From: Streptomyces scabichelini
GTDB taxonomy: Bacteria > Actinomycetota > Actinomycetes > Streptomycetales > Streptomycetaceae
Length of the DNA stretch: 55,322 nucleotides
Assembly: GCF_011045015.1 (NCBI RefSeq)
Contig: NZ_JAAKZY010000047.1
Location: 1 to 55,322 of the forward strand
Direction of reading: 5' to 3'
Shown here: piece after piece, positions 7,186-15,138 of the stretch
How positions within the stretch are numbered: the first letter of the stretch is position 1
How the letters are laid out: each line of letters starts with the position of its first letter
Position numbers and translations under genes: made by a program
The notes under the pieces: generated by a model
Told to the model about the DNA's origin: nothing
The model's database searches: none
The model's input: the letters and a program-made list of their open reading frames with translations, nothing else

Positions 7186-9087
7186 TCACCGGAACACGTT
7201 GTCGTCCTCCCAGGCGAAGGACTCGACGGCCGTGTTCCGTCGTGCGGCTCTGGAGGATGTCGCGTACATCGCGTCGATCTCGGCCGCGAAGTGCCGCGCG
7301 ATGGCGTCCCTGCGCAGCTTCATCGAGGGCGTCATCAGCCCGGTGGCCGGCTCGAAGGGCTCCGGGAGGATGCGGAACACCCGGATGGATTCGGAGCGGG
7401 ACACCGTGCTGTTGGCCGCCGCGATCGCGCGCTTGACCTCTTCCCGCAGGGCGTCCTGCTCGCGTATGTCCCGGCTCGACACTTCTCCCTGTACGGGCAG
7501 GTTCGCGCGCCAGTGGGCGAGAAAGTCCGGATCCAGGGTGATCAGGGCTCCCACACAGGGCCGGTTGTCACCCACGACGACCGCCTGATGGATGAGGGGG
7601 TGGACCCGAAGGCGTTCTTCGAGGGCCGCCGGAGCCACGCTCTTGCCGCCGCTCGTGATGATGATGTCCTTCTTGCGCCCGGTGATGGCCAGATACCCCT
7701 CGGAGTCGACCCGGCCGATGTCCCCGGTGGCCAGCCAGCCGCCGCGGAGCGCTTCCCTGGTGCCCGGGCCGTCGTTGACGTACCCCTGGAACACCGAGGG
7801 ACCGTGCACCAGGATCTCCCCGTCCTCGGCCACGCGGACCTCCGTGCCCGGCAGGGGGCGTCCGACGGTTCCGAACTTCTGCCGCCCCACGGGCTGCGCC
7901 GTGATCCCGCCGCTCGTCTCCGTGAGCCCGTACCCGTCGTGGATGAAGATGCCGATTCCCGAGTAGAAGAGGGCCAGTTGACGGTTCAGGGGAGAACCGC
8001 CCGAGCACGCGCCGCATACTCTTCCGCCCAGCGCGGCCCGCAGTTTCCGGTAGATCGTCCGTTCGTAGAAGGCGTGCTGGGCCCGCAGTTCGAGGTTGGG
8101 TCCGGGGCCCGTTCCGAGCTGCTGCCGTTCGACGGCGCCGGCGAATCGCCGTGCCGTGTGGGCCGCGCGGTCGAACAGCGCGCCGTGGCCCGCCTGCTGG
8201 GCCTTGCGCAGGAAGTTCTTGTAGATCTTCTCGAAGATGAAGGGGACACCGAAGACGAACGTGGGGCGAAACGACAGGAAGGCCGCGGAAAGTGTCTCCT
8301 CGCGCAGCTCGGCTTCGTGTGCCATCAGCAGGCCGCCGCGTACACAGATCCCTTGGATCATGAGGCCGTACACGTGGGAGAAGGGCAGAAAGGCAAGGAT
8401 GGCCGGCTGCTCTCCGGGCGGCGCCGTCGTGTGTGCCCAGCCGGCCAGCAGGGCATCGCTGGGGCTCGCCAGATTGCGATGGCTCAGGGCGCATCCCCTG
8501 GGGTGCCCGGACGTGCCGGACGTGTAGGCGATGGCCGCGGTCGAGTCGGGGAGCACGATGCGGCGCATCGAGTCGACACCCGCGAGCGGTACCGAACGGC
8601 CCAGTTCCACCAGCTGCGCGAGGGCCCCGGCGTCCAGCTGCCAGACGTGGCGCAGCTGAGGCAGCGCGGCGCACGCCGAGCCGACGGTCATCAGGCCCTG
8701 TTCGTCCTCGACCACCACACCCACGCAGTTGGCGTCGCGGAGGATCCACGCGACCTGGTCGTGCGACGAGGTCGGGTAGATCGGGACGATCTCGGCTCCC
8801 ACCGCCCAGAGCGCGTAGCTGAGTACGGTCCACTCGTAGCGGGTGCGAGCCATGATGGCCACGCGGTGCCCCGGATACAGCCCGGACGCGATGAAACCCC
8901 TGGCCAAGTCGGTGACTTCGTCCCGCAACTCGATCGCGGTCACCGGTGACCAGGTCATGGGGGAAGTACCGGAACGGCGTGCGATCTGCGGAAGCAACGG
9001 AGTGCGCTCCGCCGTGTCGAAGAGACTGTCTGCGAGTCCTCCCTGCATCAGGGGCAGAGCCGGTGACGGAACTTCGGACACGTGCAT
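7186..9087 (-). CDS. Long-chain fatty acid-CoA ligase (FadD15-like AMP-binding enzyme)
   Basis: A 633-residue ANL-superfamily ligase that activates a carboxylic acid to its CoA thioester through an acyl-adenylate. Motifs in order: IAYTSGTSGHPRGCALSH (P-loop), FLPFSHVYGLMIQG, GYGLTETSGGIT, TGDIGRVDSEGYLAITGRKKDIIITSGGK and the C-terminal domain ending near DAIARHFAAEID. It matches the long-chain ligase subgroup (EKIYKNFLRKAQ insertion). The ATG at 9087 has CTGGAG six bases upstream; an ATG at 9102 is an alternative. The frame remains open to 9282 without support. It is first in a two-gene unit with the GMC oxidoreductase and divergent from the glycosyltransferase at 9374. Confidence 0.93.
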   Translation of the reverse strand: MHVSEVPSPALPLMQGGLADSLFDTAERTPLLPQIARRSGTSPMTWSPVTAIELRDEVTDLARGFIASGLYPGHRVAIMARTRYEWTVLSYALWAVGAEIVPIYPTSSHDQVAWILRDANCVGVVVEDEQGLMTVGSACAALPQLRHVWQLDAGALAQLVELGRSVPLAGVDSMRRIVLPDSTAAIAYTSGTSGHPRGCALSHRNLASPSDALLAGWAHTTAPPGEQPAILAFLPFSHVYGLMIQGICVRGGLLMAHEAELREETLSAAFLSFRPTFVFGVPFIFEKIYKNFLRKAQQAGHGALFDRAAHTARRFAGAVERQQLGTGPGPNLELRAQHAFYERTIYRKLRAALGGRVCGACSGGSPLNRQLALFYSGIGIFIHDGYGLTETSGGITAQPVGRQKFGTVGRPLPGTEVRVAEDGEILVHGPSVFQGYVNDGPGTREALRGGWLATGDIGRVDSEGYLAITGRKKDIIITSGGKSVAPAALEERLRVHPLIHQAVVVGDNRPCVGALITLDPDFLAHWRANLPVQGEVSSRDIREQDALREEVKRAIAAANSTVSRSESIRVFRILPEPFEPATGLMTPSMKLRRDAIARHFAAEIDAMYATSSRAARRNTAVESFAWEDDNVFR

Positions 9088-9373
9088 GCGCCGCTCCAGC
9101 ATTCTTCTCACAGCGCCCTCGCCGATGGAGGCTTGGGAACCGGGGCGATCGAAATCTAACCCACACCGAAGACAACCGCGTCCTGAACCCCCAAGTGGCT
9201 TGATCTGACGGCGTTTCAGGCCTGATTGATCGTTTCGTACGGGGGAGGGCCGGATGATTCGCGCATGGATGAGCAGGCTCATACGGGACGGACGTAGTAA
9301 TGGGTATGTCGATGTTCATGGCGATCAGGCACGATTGCGGTGGTACGGGGATGCCGGGCGGAGTACACGGGTG

Positions 9374-11146
9374 ATGAAGCGGGAACCACGTCCGCTCCTC
9401 GCCCGCGTCGGTGGTGAGGACGCCGTGCCGCCCGCCGCAGCGCCCGCGCCCTCTCCCGCACCCGACGGGCCCGCCTCGGCGCCCGACAGGAGTCCATGGA
9501 GCCGGCTCGAAGTGCTGCGCCGGCATCGTCGATGGCTGCTCCCGCTCGTCGTGGCCGTACTGCTGGGCCAGATGGCGGTCGCGATGGTCACCACGGCCGT
9601 GGAGCAGACGCCGACCATCGACGAGCCCGTGTACGTGGGAGCGGCCGAGGTCTATCTGGAGCAGCACAGCCTGCGCTACAACCCCGAGCATCCGCCGCTG
9701 GGCAAGCTGGTCATCGCGGCCGGTCTGGCGTTCACCGATGTGCACCTCGACCCCGCCTTCACGGGCGACCAGACGGCGCTCGGGCGGCATCTGCTGTACG
9801 AATCGGGCAACGATCCGTGGCGAGTGATGCTGTTCGCACGGCTGCCCATGATCGTACTGACGCTGCTGTTCGGCTTGGTCGTCTTCGCGTTCGCGCGCGA
9901 TCTCGCCGGCCCGGTGGGCGGGTTGGCGGCGCTCGCGCTGTACGCGTTCTCGCCCGATGTCATCGCGCACGGATCGCTGGCCACACTCGACGTACCGGCG
10001 GCCGGCTTCCTGCTGACGTCGGTGTGGCTGCTGTGGCGGGCCCGCGGACGGCCGGTCCTCTATCTCCCGCTCGCCGGTCTCGCGCTCGGCGCGGCGCTGG
10101 CGACGCGCATGAACACCCTGGTGGCGGTGCCGGTGCTGCTGCTCCTGGCCGTCCTGTCGTTCTGGTCCGCCCGTCGCACACGGGGCCTCGGCAGGCGCGG
10201 GACGCTGCGACTCGTCGCGTACGGCGTGGTGGCGGCGGCCGGTGTGGCGCTGGTCGCCGTCGCCGTGGTGTGGGCCACCTACCTGGCCGTCGACCCGCGG
10301 CTGCCCTGGCCGACGCCCAGGAATGTGCCGGACATCCGCGGGAAGCGCGGCCTCCTCACCGCCTGGCTGCCGCTGCCGGAGCCGTACCGCGACGGCATGC
10401 GCATCCAGTTCGGCATCGAGTACTCGACGAAGGGCGGCGGCTTCCTGTTCGGCCGGCGCTACTTCGGCGCGCTGTGGTACTACCTGCCGGCCGCGGTGCT
10501 GGTGAAGACGCCGCTGGGCATGCTCGCGCTGTGGGCGGCCGGTGGCATCGCCCTGCTGACGGTTCGCCGGCTGCGGCCCGCGGCGCCGTACGTGCTGGTG
10601 CTCCCGGCGGTGCTGTTCGCCATGCTTCTGGAGGGATCGCGCGGCTTCGGGGTCCGGTACGTCATCTTCATGCCGATGTTCCTGGCCGTCGCCGCGGCCG
10701 GCGTACTGGCCTTCCGCAGACGGTGGGCGTACGGGGTGACGGCGGCGCTGGTCGTGTTCGTCGCGGTGAGCTCGCTGCGGACGTATCCGTACTATCTCCC
10801 GTACTCCAACGAAGCCTTCGGCGGGCCTTCGAAGACCCACCTGCGTCTGCACGACTCGAACGTCGACTGGGGCCAGGACCTGGGCCGCCTGGCCGACCGC
10901 CTGCGGCAGCGCTACCCGGACCAGCGGGTGTGGCTCGTCTACAAGGGCAGTGGCGTCCCGGCGTACTACGGCATCGACGCCCGCGACCCGTTCAAGGCGA
11001 AGCCGGACGATGTCCGCGGGCTGTTCGTCGTGTCGAATTCCGCGGTCGCCAAGGCCGAGCCCGGAGGGCCGCTCGAGGCACTGATCGAGAGCAGCAGGCC
11101 GATCGACGAGGTCGGCCACTCGATCACGATCTTCCGCCGGTCCTGA
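9374..11146 (+). CDS. PMT/GT39-like membrane glycosyltransferase
   Basis: About 590 residues with roughly ten hydrophobic helices. The first external loop carries TIDEPVYVGAAEVYLEQHSL and NPEHPPLGKL, the Asp-Glu plus HPPL pattern of GT-C (PMT_2, ArnT/protein-O-mannosyltransferase-like) enzymes that use polyprenyl-phosphate sugars. A periplasmic C-terminal domain contains LRLHDSNVDWGQDLGRLAD and PAYYGIDARDPF. It probably transfers a sugar from a lipid carrier to a protein or cell-wall acceptor outside the membrane; the acceptor is unknown. Start: ATG 9374 (MKREPRPLL) preceded by GGAG; an ATG at 9254 would add 40 residues of atypical sequence. It is a single gene convergent with the FMN reductase. 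Confidence 0.85.
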   Translation: MKREPRPLLARVGGEDAVPPAAAPAPSPAPDGPASAPDRSPWSRLEVLRRHRRWLLPLVVAVLLGQMAVAMVTTAVEQTPTIDEPVYVGAAEVYLEQHSLRYNPEHPPLGKLVIAAGLAFTDVHLDPAFTGDQTALGRHLLYESGNDPWRVMLFARLPMIVLTLLFGLVVFAFARDLAGPVGGLAALALYAFSPDVIAHGSLATLDVPAAGFLLTSVWLLWRARGRPVLYLPLAGLALGAALATRMNTLVAVPVLLLLAVLSFWSARRTRGLGRRGTLRLVAYGVVAAAGVALVAVAVVWATYLAVDPRLPWPTPRNVPDIRGKRGLLTAWLPLPEPYRDGMRIQFGIEYSTKGGGFLFGRRYFGALWYYLPAAVLVKTPLGMLALWAAGGIALLTVRRLRPAAPYVLVLPAVLFAMLLEGSRGFGVRYVIFMPMFLAVAAAGVLAFRRRWAYGVTAALVVFVAVSSLRTYPYYLPYSNEAFGGPSKTHLRLHDSNVDWGQDLGRLADRLRQRYPDQRVWLVYKGSGVPAYYGIDARDPFKAKPDDVRGLFVVSNSAVAKAEPGGPLEALIESSRPIDEVGHSITIFRRS

Positions 11147-11196
11147 GGGAGCCCGGTCCTGCGGGGGAGCCGGTCCTGAGCGGGAGCCGGTCCTGC
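11136..11196 (+). repeat. Four degenerate 16-17 bp repeats over the stop codon of the PMT-like gene
   Basis: The core AGCC(C)GGTCCTG recurs with its GGTCCTG at 11139, 11155, 11172 and 11189. The first copy contains the last two codons and the TGA stop; the others follow in the untranslated tail. This looks like local tandem duplication of a gene end. No function is evident. Confidence 0.75.
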
Positions 11197-11220
11197 CATA
11201 CGAGCGTGACGCGGTTGCCC

Positions 11221-11254
11221 GGCGGTGGCGCCGTGTCCTTCTCACGCCACCGCC
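11221..11254. terminator. Bidirectional hairpin terminator between convergent genes
   Basis: GGCGGTGGCG (11221-11230) pairs perfectly with CGCCACCGCC (11245-11254) around a 14-base loop. It sits between the convergent stops at 11146 and 11271, so it can serve both transcripts. Confidence 0.7.
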
Positions 11255-11270
11255 GTGCCGGGTGCCGACG

Positions 11271-11831
11271 TCAGGCGGCGGTGGCGGTGGCCTCGGAGGT
11301 GAGCTGCTGGATGACCTCGGTCAGACCGGCGACGACCTCGTTGTCCTCGGAGGGGTGGGTGTCCGCGAAGCGGGTGACCGAGCCGGGGATGGAGAGCTTG
11401 ACGTCCTCCAGGACCGTACCGCCGGCGATGCCGGCGGACTTGCGGGCGTCGTCCTGCGCCCACACGCCGCCGTACTGGCCGAAGGCGGTGCCGACCACGG
11501 CGACCGGCTTGCCGGAGATGGCACCGGCGCCGAACGGGCGGGACAGCCAGTCGATCGCGTTCTTCAGCACGGCCGGCATGGTGCCGTTGTACTCCGGCGA
11601 GAACAGCAGGAACGCGTCGACCTGGCTCGCCGCGGCACGCAGCCGGGCGGCGGCCTCGGGCACGTTGCCCTCGACGTCGATGTCCTCGTTGTAGAACGGC
11701 ACCTCGGCCAGGCCCTCGAAGAGCGTGATCTCGACGCCGGCGGGAGCGTGCTTGACGGCCGTCTCGGCGAGCTGACGGTTGTGCGAACCGGCGCGAAGGC
11801 TGCCGACGAGAGCGAGGATGCGTACAGACAT
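11271..11831 (-). CDS. NAD(P)H-dependent FMN reductase
   Basis: A 186-residue flavodoxin-like enzyme. Diagnostic parts are MSVRILALVGSLRAGSHNRQ (phosphate-binding loop), FYNEDIDVEGNVPEA, FLLFSPEYNGTMPAVLKNAIDWLSRP and AVVGTAFGQYGGVWAQDDAR. Family members reduce FMN, quinones or azo compounds with NADPH in the cytoplasm. The ATG at 11831 has GGGAG nine bases upstream; the open frame to 12416 is an artefact running antisense to tetR. It is divergent from a TetR gene with two palindromic operators between them, so induction by the TetR ligand, probably an electrophile or quinone-like compound, is likely. Confidence 0.93.
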   Translation of the reverse strand: MSVRILALVGSLRAGSHNRQLAETAVKHAPAGVEITLFEGLAEVPFYNEDIDVEGNVPEAAARLRAAASQVDAFLLFSPEYNGTMPAVLKNAIDWLSRPFGAGAISGKPVAVVGTAFGQYGGVWAQDDARKSAGIAGGTVLEDVKLSIPGSVTRFADTHPSEDNEVVAGLTEVIQQLTSEATATAA

Positions 11832-11867
11832 GGTGTGGAACTCCCAGAAAGAGTGAGCCGGAGCAAA

Positions 11868-11881
11868 CGGACCGCGGTCCG
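11868..11881. promoter_or_regulatory. Palindromic operator copy 1 (probable TetR site)
   Basis: CGGACCGCGGTCCG is a perfect 14-bp palindrome, 37 bp upstream of the FMN reductase start and immediately downstream of a candidate minus-strand promoter (TGGACC at 11915-11910, 17-bp spacer, TACAAC at 11892-11887). Occupancy here would block that promoter's transcription start. Confidence 0.8.
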
Positions 11882-11901
11882 CTACTGTTGTACCAGCCAA
11901 A

Positions 11902-11915
11902 CGGACCGCGGTCCA
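11902..11915. promoter_or_regulatory. Palindromic operator copy 2 (probable TetR site)
   Basis: CGGACCGCGGTCCA is preceded by AAA as in copy 1 and starts exactly 34 bp from it. It overlaps the -35 region expected for the tetR promoter, whose likely -10 is TAGGCT (11934-11939), only six bases from the ATG, so tetR is probably leaderless. It also overlaps the candidate -35 of the divergent reductase promoter, so one site could repress both genes. Confidence 0.8.
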
Positions 11916-11945
11916 CTTGTATTCCTCTGGCGCTAGGCTGAAGTC

Positions 11946-12596
11946 ATGACCGAGCCGCTCCCACCCTTTCCCGATGTGCAGGACACCCTTGGGCAGGTGG
12001 ATCTCACACTCCCCTCGGCCGGCGGGCGACCCCCGCTGCGGGCCGACGCCGCGCGTAACCGCACGCGCCTGCTGGAGGTGGCCGCCGAGCTCGCCGCCGA
12101 GCGCGGGGCCGCGAACGTGACCATGGAGGCCGTCGCCACTGCCGCCAAGGTCGGCAAGGGCACCGTCTTCCGCCGGTTCGGCGACCGGGCCGGGCTCATG
12201 TACGCGCTCCTGGACCACCACGAGCAGCAGCTCCAGGCCGCTTTCCTCATGGGCCCGCCCCCGCTGGGCCCTGACGCCCCCGCCGCCGAGCGCCTGCGTG
12301 CCTTCGGCCCGGCCGTCATCCGTCACGAACACGCCCACCGCGACCTCTACCTGGCCGCCCACGAGGACGCCGCCCGAAATTACCGCGGCCCGGCGTACCA
12401 GCTCAGGATCGGCCATGTCGCCCTGCTGCTACGGCAGTTGAAGACGGGCGGCGACATCGAACTCATGGCGCACACTCTGCTCGGCTACATCGGCACCCTC
12501 CTCGCCGACCACCTGGTGACCCAGCGGGGAATGTCCTTGGAACGACTGGAAGCCGGCTGGTACGACCTCGTCGCGCGCCTCGGCGCAGCCGCGTAG
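11946..12596 (+). CDS. TetR-family repressor
   Basis: 216 residues. An N-terminal tail of about 35 residues precedes the helix-turn-helix NRTRLLEVAAELAAERGAANVTMEAVATAAKVGKGTVFRRFGDRAGL, which is typical of TetR regulators. The C-terminal two-thirds is the variable ligand and dimerisation domain. It binds DNA as a dimer or pair of dimers; the duplicated palindrome in the 114-bp divergent region with the FMN reductase gene is the obvious target and implies autoregulation. The ATG follows a probable -10 so closely that the mRNA should be leaderless. The ligand is unknown. Confidence 0.92.
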   Translation: MTEPLPPFPDVQDTLGQVDLTLPSAGGRPPLRADAARNRTRLLEVAAELAAERGAANVTMEAVATAAKVGKGTVFRRFGDRAGLMYALLDHHEQQLQAAFLMGPPPLGPDAPAAERLRAFGPAVIRHEHAHRDLYLAAHEDAARNYRGPAYQLRIGHVALLLRQLKTGGDIELMAHTLLGYIGTLLADHLVTQRGMSLERLEAGWYDLVARLGAAA

Positions 12597-12714
12597 CCCG
12601 CCGGGAAAAGACACCATAAGAATTCGGCCACGCGCGGCAACCTTCGTGCGGCCGGTGGCGACAAGGAGGTGCGGGCCAACCGCAACTTCAGAAAACTTGA
12701 ATGAAAGTAACGAC

Positions 12715-14100
12715 GTGGGTAAGAGAGCAGCCCATCGCGGGGCTCGGCGCAGGACGACGAACCGTCGAAGAAACGTGCTGATCAGCGCGCTGGCCGCGGT
12801 CCTGACCAGCGGCGCGATCGTCGGTGGGGTGCTCATGTCGGCTTCCGCGTCCGGACCCGACGCCGGGACGTACCAGCTGGTGAACGCCGCCGACGGCAGG
12901 TGTCTGACCGTGCCGTCGAGCGGTGTGCAGTTGGGGGCGGTGACCTGTGACGATGCCGCCGCGCAGACGTGGCAAGTCACCGAGTCCGGCGAGGGGTTGA
13001 GGGTGAAGGCCGCGTCAGGAGGCCTGTGCGTCGACGTGAGGAGTGCGTCGACGTCGGGCGGCACGGCCGTGCAGCAGCAGAGCTGCGGTGACGGCACCTC
13101 ACAGGTCTGGAAGGCTCGCGAGGCCGGCGAGGCGTACCACCTCGTGAACGACAACAGCGGCAAGTGTCTGAACATCGAGGGCGGGCTGGCGCAGCAGGAC
13201 TCCTGTGACAAGGCGAGCAGCAAGAGCTGGACCCTGAGGGCGGTGTCCGACCTGTCTCCGACGCCCACGAAATCCCCGTCTCCGTCGGCGTCTCCCTCGT
13301 CATCTACATCGCCCTCGGCGTCCCCGTCCGCGTCCGCTTCCGCCTCACCGAGCAAGCGCGCCAGGGCCACCGCCTCGGCGGCCCCGTCTCGTACCCCTTC
13401 CGGCAGCACCGCCCTCGGCGCGTGGCCGAACGCCCCGGCGGGCGAGCGGGTGTCCGCCACCATCGAGGTCTCCGGCAGTTACGACGGCGGTATGAAGCGT
13501 TACTCCGGTTCCGGCGAACTGGGCGGCGCCGGGCAGGACGAGGACCAGGACGCCCTGTTCGAGCTGGCCGACGGAGCCGTGCTGAAGAACGTCATCCTGG
13601 GTGCCCCGGCCGCCGACGGCATTCACTGCCTGGGCAGTTGCACCCTGCAGAACGTGTGGTGGGAGGACGTCGGCGAAGACGCTGCCACCTTCAAGGGCAC
13701 GTCCGCATCGGCCACGTACACCATCGACGGCGGCGGTGCGAGACAGGCCGACGACAAGGTCTTCCAGCACAACGGCGCCGGCACCGTGACGATCAAGAAC
13801 TTCCAGGTCGAGAACTTCGGCAAGCTCTACCGGTCCTGCGGCAACTGCGACACCCAGTACGAGCGCCATGTCGTGGTCAGCAACGTGAAGGCGACCGGCC
13901 CCGGCCAGGTGCTGGTCGGCGTCAACGCCAACTACGGCGACACCGCCACGCTCTCCGGCATCACCGTCGTCGGCGACAGGGAACTCACTGTCTGCGAGCG
14001 CTTCCAGGGCAACAGCTCAGGCGACGAACCGACGAAGCTCGGCAGCGGCGCGGACGGCACCCACTGCCGTTACACCTCTTCGGACATCAGGTACCGGTGA
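12715..14100 (+). CDS. Secreted pectate lyase (PL3) with N-terminal ricin-type lectin domain
   Basis: 461 residues. A signal peptide with an arginine-rich n-region (RRTTNRRRNVLISALAAVL) is followed by a ricin-B/CBM13-like lectin domain (about 45-180) with three QxW-type motifs (AQTWQV, SQVWKA, SKSWTL), a Ser/Pro/Ala linker (about 185-235), and a C-terminal PL3 parallel beta-helix domain (ADGAVLKNVILGAPAADGIH, LQNVWWEDVGEDAATFKG, DKVFQHNGAGTVTIKNFQVE, NFGKLYRSCGNC). It cleaves polygalacturonate outside the cell by beta-elimination. I chose GTG 12715; it has only a weak SD, and upstream in-frame codons are not convincing. An AGGAGGT at 12664 has no start at a usable distance. Confidence 0.9.
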   Translation: MGKRAAHRGARRRTTNRRRNVLISALAAVLTSGAIVGGVLMSASASGPDAGTYQLVNAADGRCLTVPSSGVQLGAVTCDDAAAQTWQVTESGEGLRVKAASGGLCVDVRSASTSGGTAVQQQSCGDGTSQVWKAREAGEAYHLVNDNSGKCLNIEGGLAQQDSCDKASSKSWTLRAVSDLSPTPTKSPSPSASPSSSTSPSASPSASASASPSKRARATASAAPSRTPSGSTALGAWPNAPAGERVSATIEVSGSYDGGMKRYSGSGELGGAGQDEDQDALFELADGAVLKNVILGAPAADGIHCLGSCTLQNVWWEDVGEDAATFKGTSASATYTIDGGGARQADDKVFQHNGAGTVTIKNFQVENFGKLYRSCGNCDTQYERHVVVSNVKATGPGQVLVGVNANYGDTATLSGITVVGDRELTVCERFQGNSSGDEPTKLGSGADGTHCRYTSSDIRYR

Positions 14101-14133
14101 TCGCTGTCGGGCGGCAACTGCCCCACGGCGGTG

Positions 14134-15033
14134 TCACCCGGCGTGCCCGGGATCGGTGAGGACTGCGTGGATGACGCGTCGTGCGACGGTCGCCATGACC
14201 GGGTTCGTGTCCTGGTAGTAGCGCAGTTCGTCGAGCGCGATCGACAGCGCCCAGCCGCGGCCTCGCTCCCAGGCCGCGTCATCGCACTCCAGGGCGGCGC
14301 GGAAGACGCCGCGTGCGTCGGGCGGCAGCAGGTACCACGCCGCGATCAGGTCGACGGTGGGATCGCCCAGGCCAAGACATCCGAAGTCGATCACGGCGCC
14401 GAGCCGCCCGCGGACGATCAGCACGTTCCCTGGCTGCAGGTCCGCGTGGATCCAGACCGCCGGCCCTGGCCATGTGGGGGCGAGCAGGGCCGCGTCCCAG
14501 GCGGCGGTCGCCGCGTCGGTGTCGACGATCCCGCGCAGTTCCTCGATCGCGGCACGCGTCGAAGCGTCTCGCGCGGTCAAGGGCTCACTGCGGTAGGAGG
14601 CAGGCCCGTCCGCGGGATCGATCCGGTGCAGCGCGGCGACGAACTCCGCCAGATCCCTGGCGAGCAGGCCGGGATCGGCGATACGCGCGACGGCCGGATT
14701 CTCGCCGTCGAGCCAGCGATAGACGGACCACGGCCATGGATAGCCCTCAGCCGGCAGTCCCTTGCCCAGCGGTACGGGAATGGCGACCGGAAGCGACGGA
14801 GCAAGCCGAGGCAGCCACTGGTGCTCCTTCTCCACATCGCTCGCGGCGCCCTCGATACGGGGGAGCCGCACGGACATGTCCCCGCCGAGCCGGTACATGG
14901 CGTTGGACGTGCCGGCGGACTCGATCAGCTCGACGGGAAGATCCGCCCACTGCGGAAACCGCGCCGCGACCAGCCGGCGTACGAGCGGCACGTCGATGTC
15001 CACCTCGTCGGCATGCATGTTGGCGGCGCCCAT
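14134..15033 (-). CDS. Aminoglycoside phosphotransferase (APH)-family kinase
   Basis: A 299-residue protein of the APH/choline-kinase fold. Motifs: TSNAMYRLGGDMSVRLPR (nucleotide loop and Lys-equivalent strand), the catalytic loop VWIHADLQPGNVLI, and the metal-binding AVIDFGCLGLGDPTVDL. The hydrophobic pocket region YRWLDGENP is also typical. Most chromosomal Streptomyces members phosphorylate unknown small molecules rather than clinical aminoglycosides, so I do not infer resistance. The ATG at 15033 has AGGAAGGTG directly upstream; a later ATG at 15018 is possible. It is divergent from the capA gene over 105 bp. Confidence 0.9.
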   Translation of the reverse strand: MGAANMHADEVDIDVPLVRRLVAARFPQWADLPVELIESAGTSNAMYRLGGDMSVRLPRIEGAASDVEKEHQWLPRLAPSLPVAIPVPLGKGLPAEGYPWPWSVYRWLDGENPAVARIADPGLLARDLAEFVAALHRIDPADGPASYRSEPLTARDASTRAAIEELRGIVDTDAATAAWDAALLAPTWPGPAVWIHADLQPGNVLIVRGRLGAVIDFGCLGLGDPTVDLIAAWYLLPPDARGVFRAALECDDAAWERGRGWALSIALDELRYYQDTNPVMATVARRVIHAVLTDPGHAG

Positions 15034-15138
15034 GAGCACCTTCCTGAAATCGGAGGCTGTCGGCCAAGGGCCCATACGAACGGTCCTGCACGTCACCCGT
15101 CAACTCATTTCCCCAGTACAGCTCTGTAGCCTGGAGCC

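Noticed and set aside
7568..11245. A 1225-codon open frame on the minus strand
   Set aside because: It is antisense to the PMT-like gene and shifts frame relative to the acyl-CoA ligase gene. Its translation is Arg/Gly/His-rich without any domain. Long stop-free antisense frames are expected at this GC content.
9496..11694. 732-codon plus-strand frame over the PMT-like gene
   Set aside because: Shadow frame with no recognisable protein features that runs through the terminator and into the antisense of the FMN reductase.
12701..12781. 26-codon ORF (MKVTTWVREQPIAGLG...) overlapping the pectate lyase start
   Set aside because: It is out of frame with the lyase and the good SD at 12664 is too far away. 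It could be a leader but nothing supports it.
14134..15033. Antibiotic resistance role for the APH-family kinase
   Set aside because: The fold is clear, but Streptomyces carry many such kinases of unrelated function and no biosynthetic cluster is adjacent.
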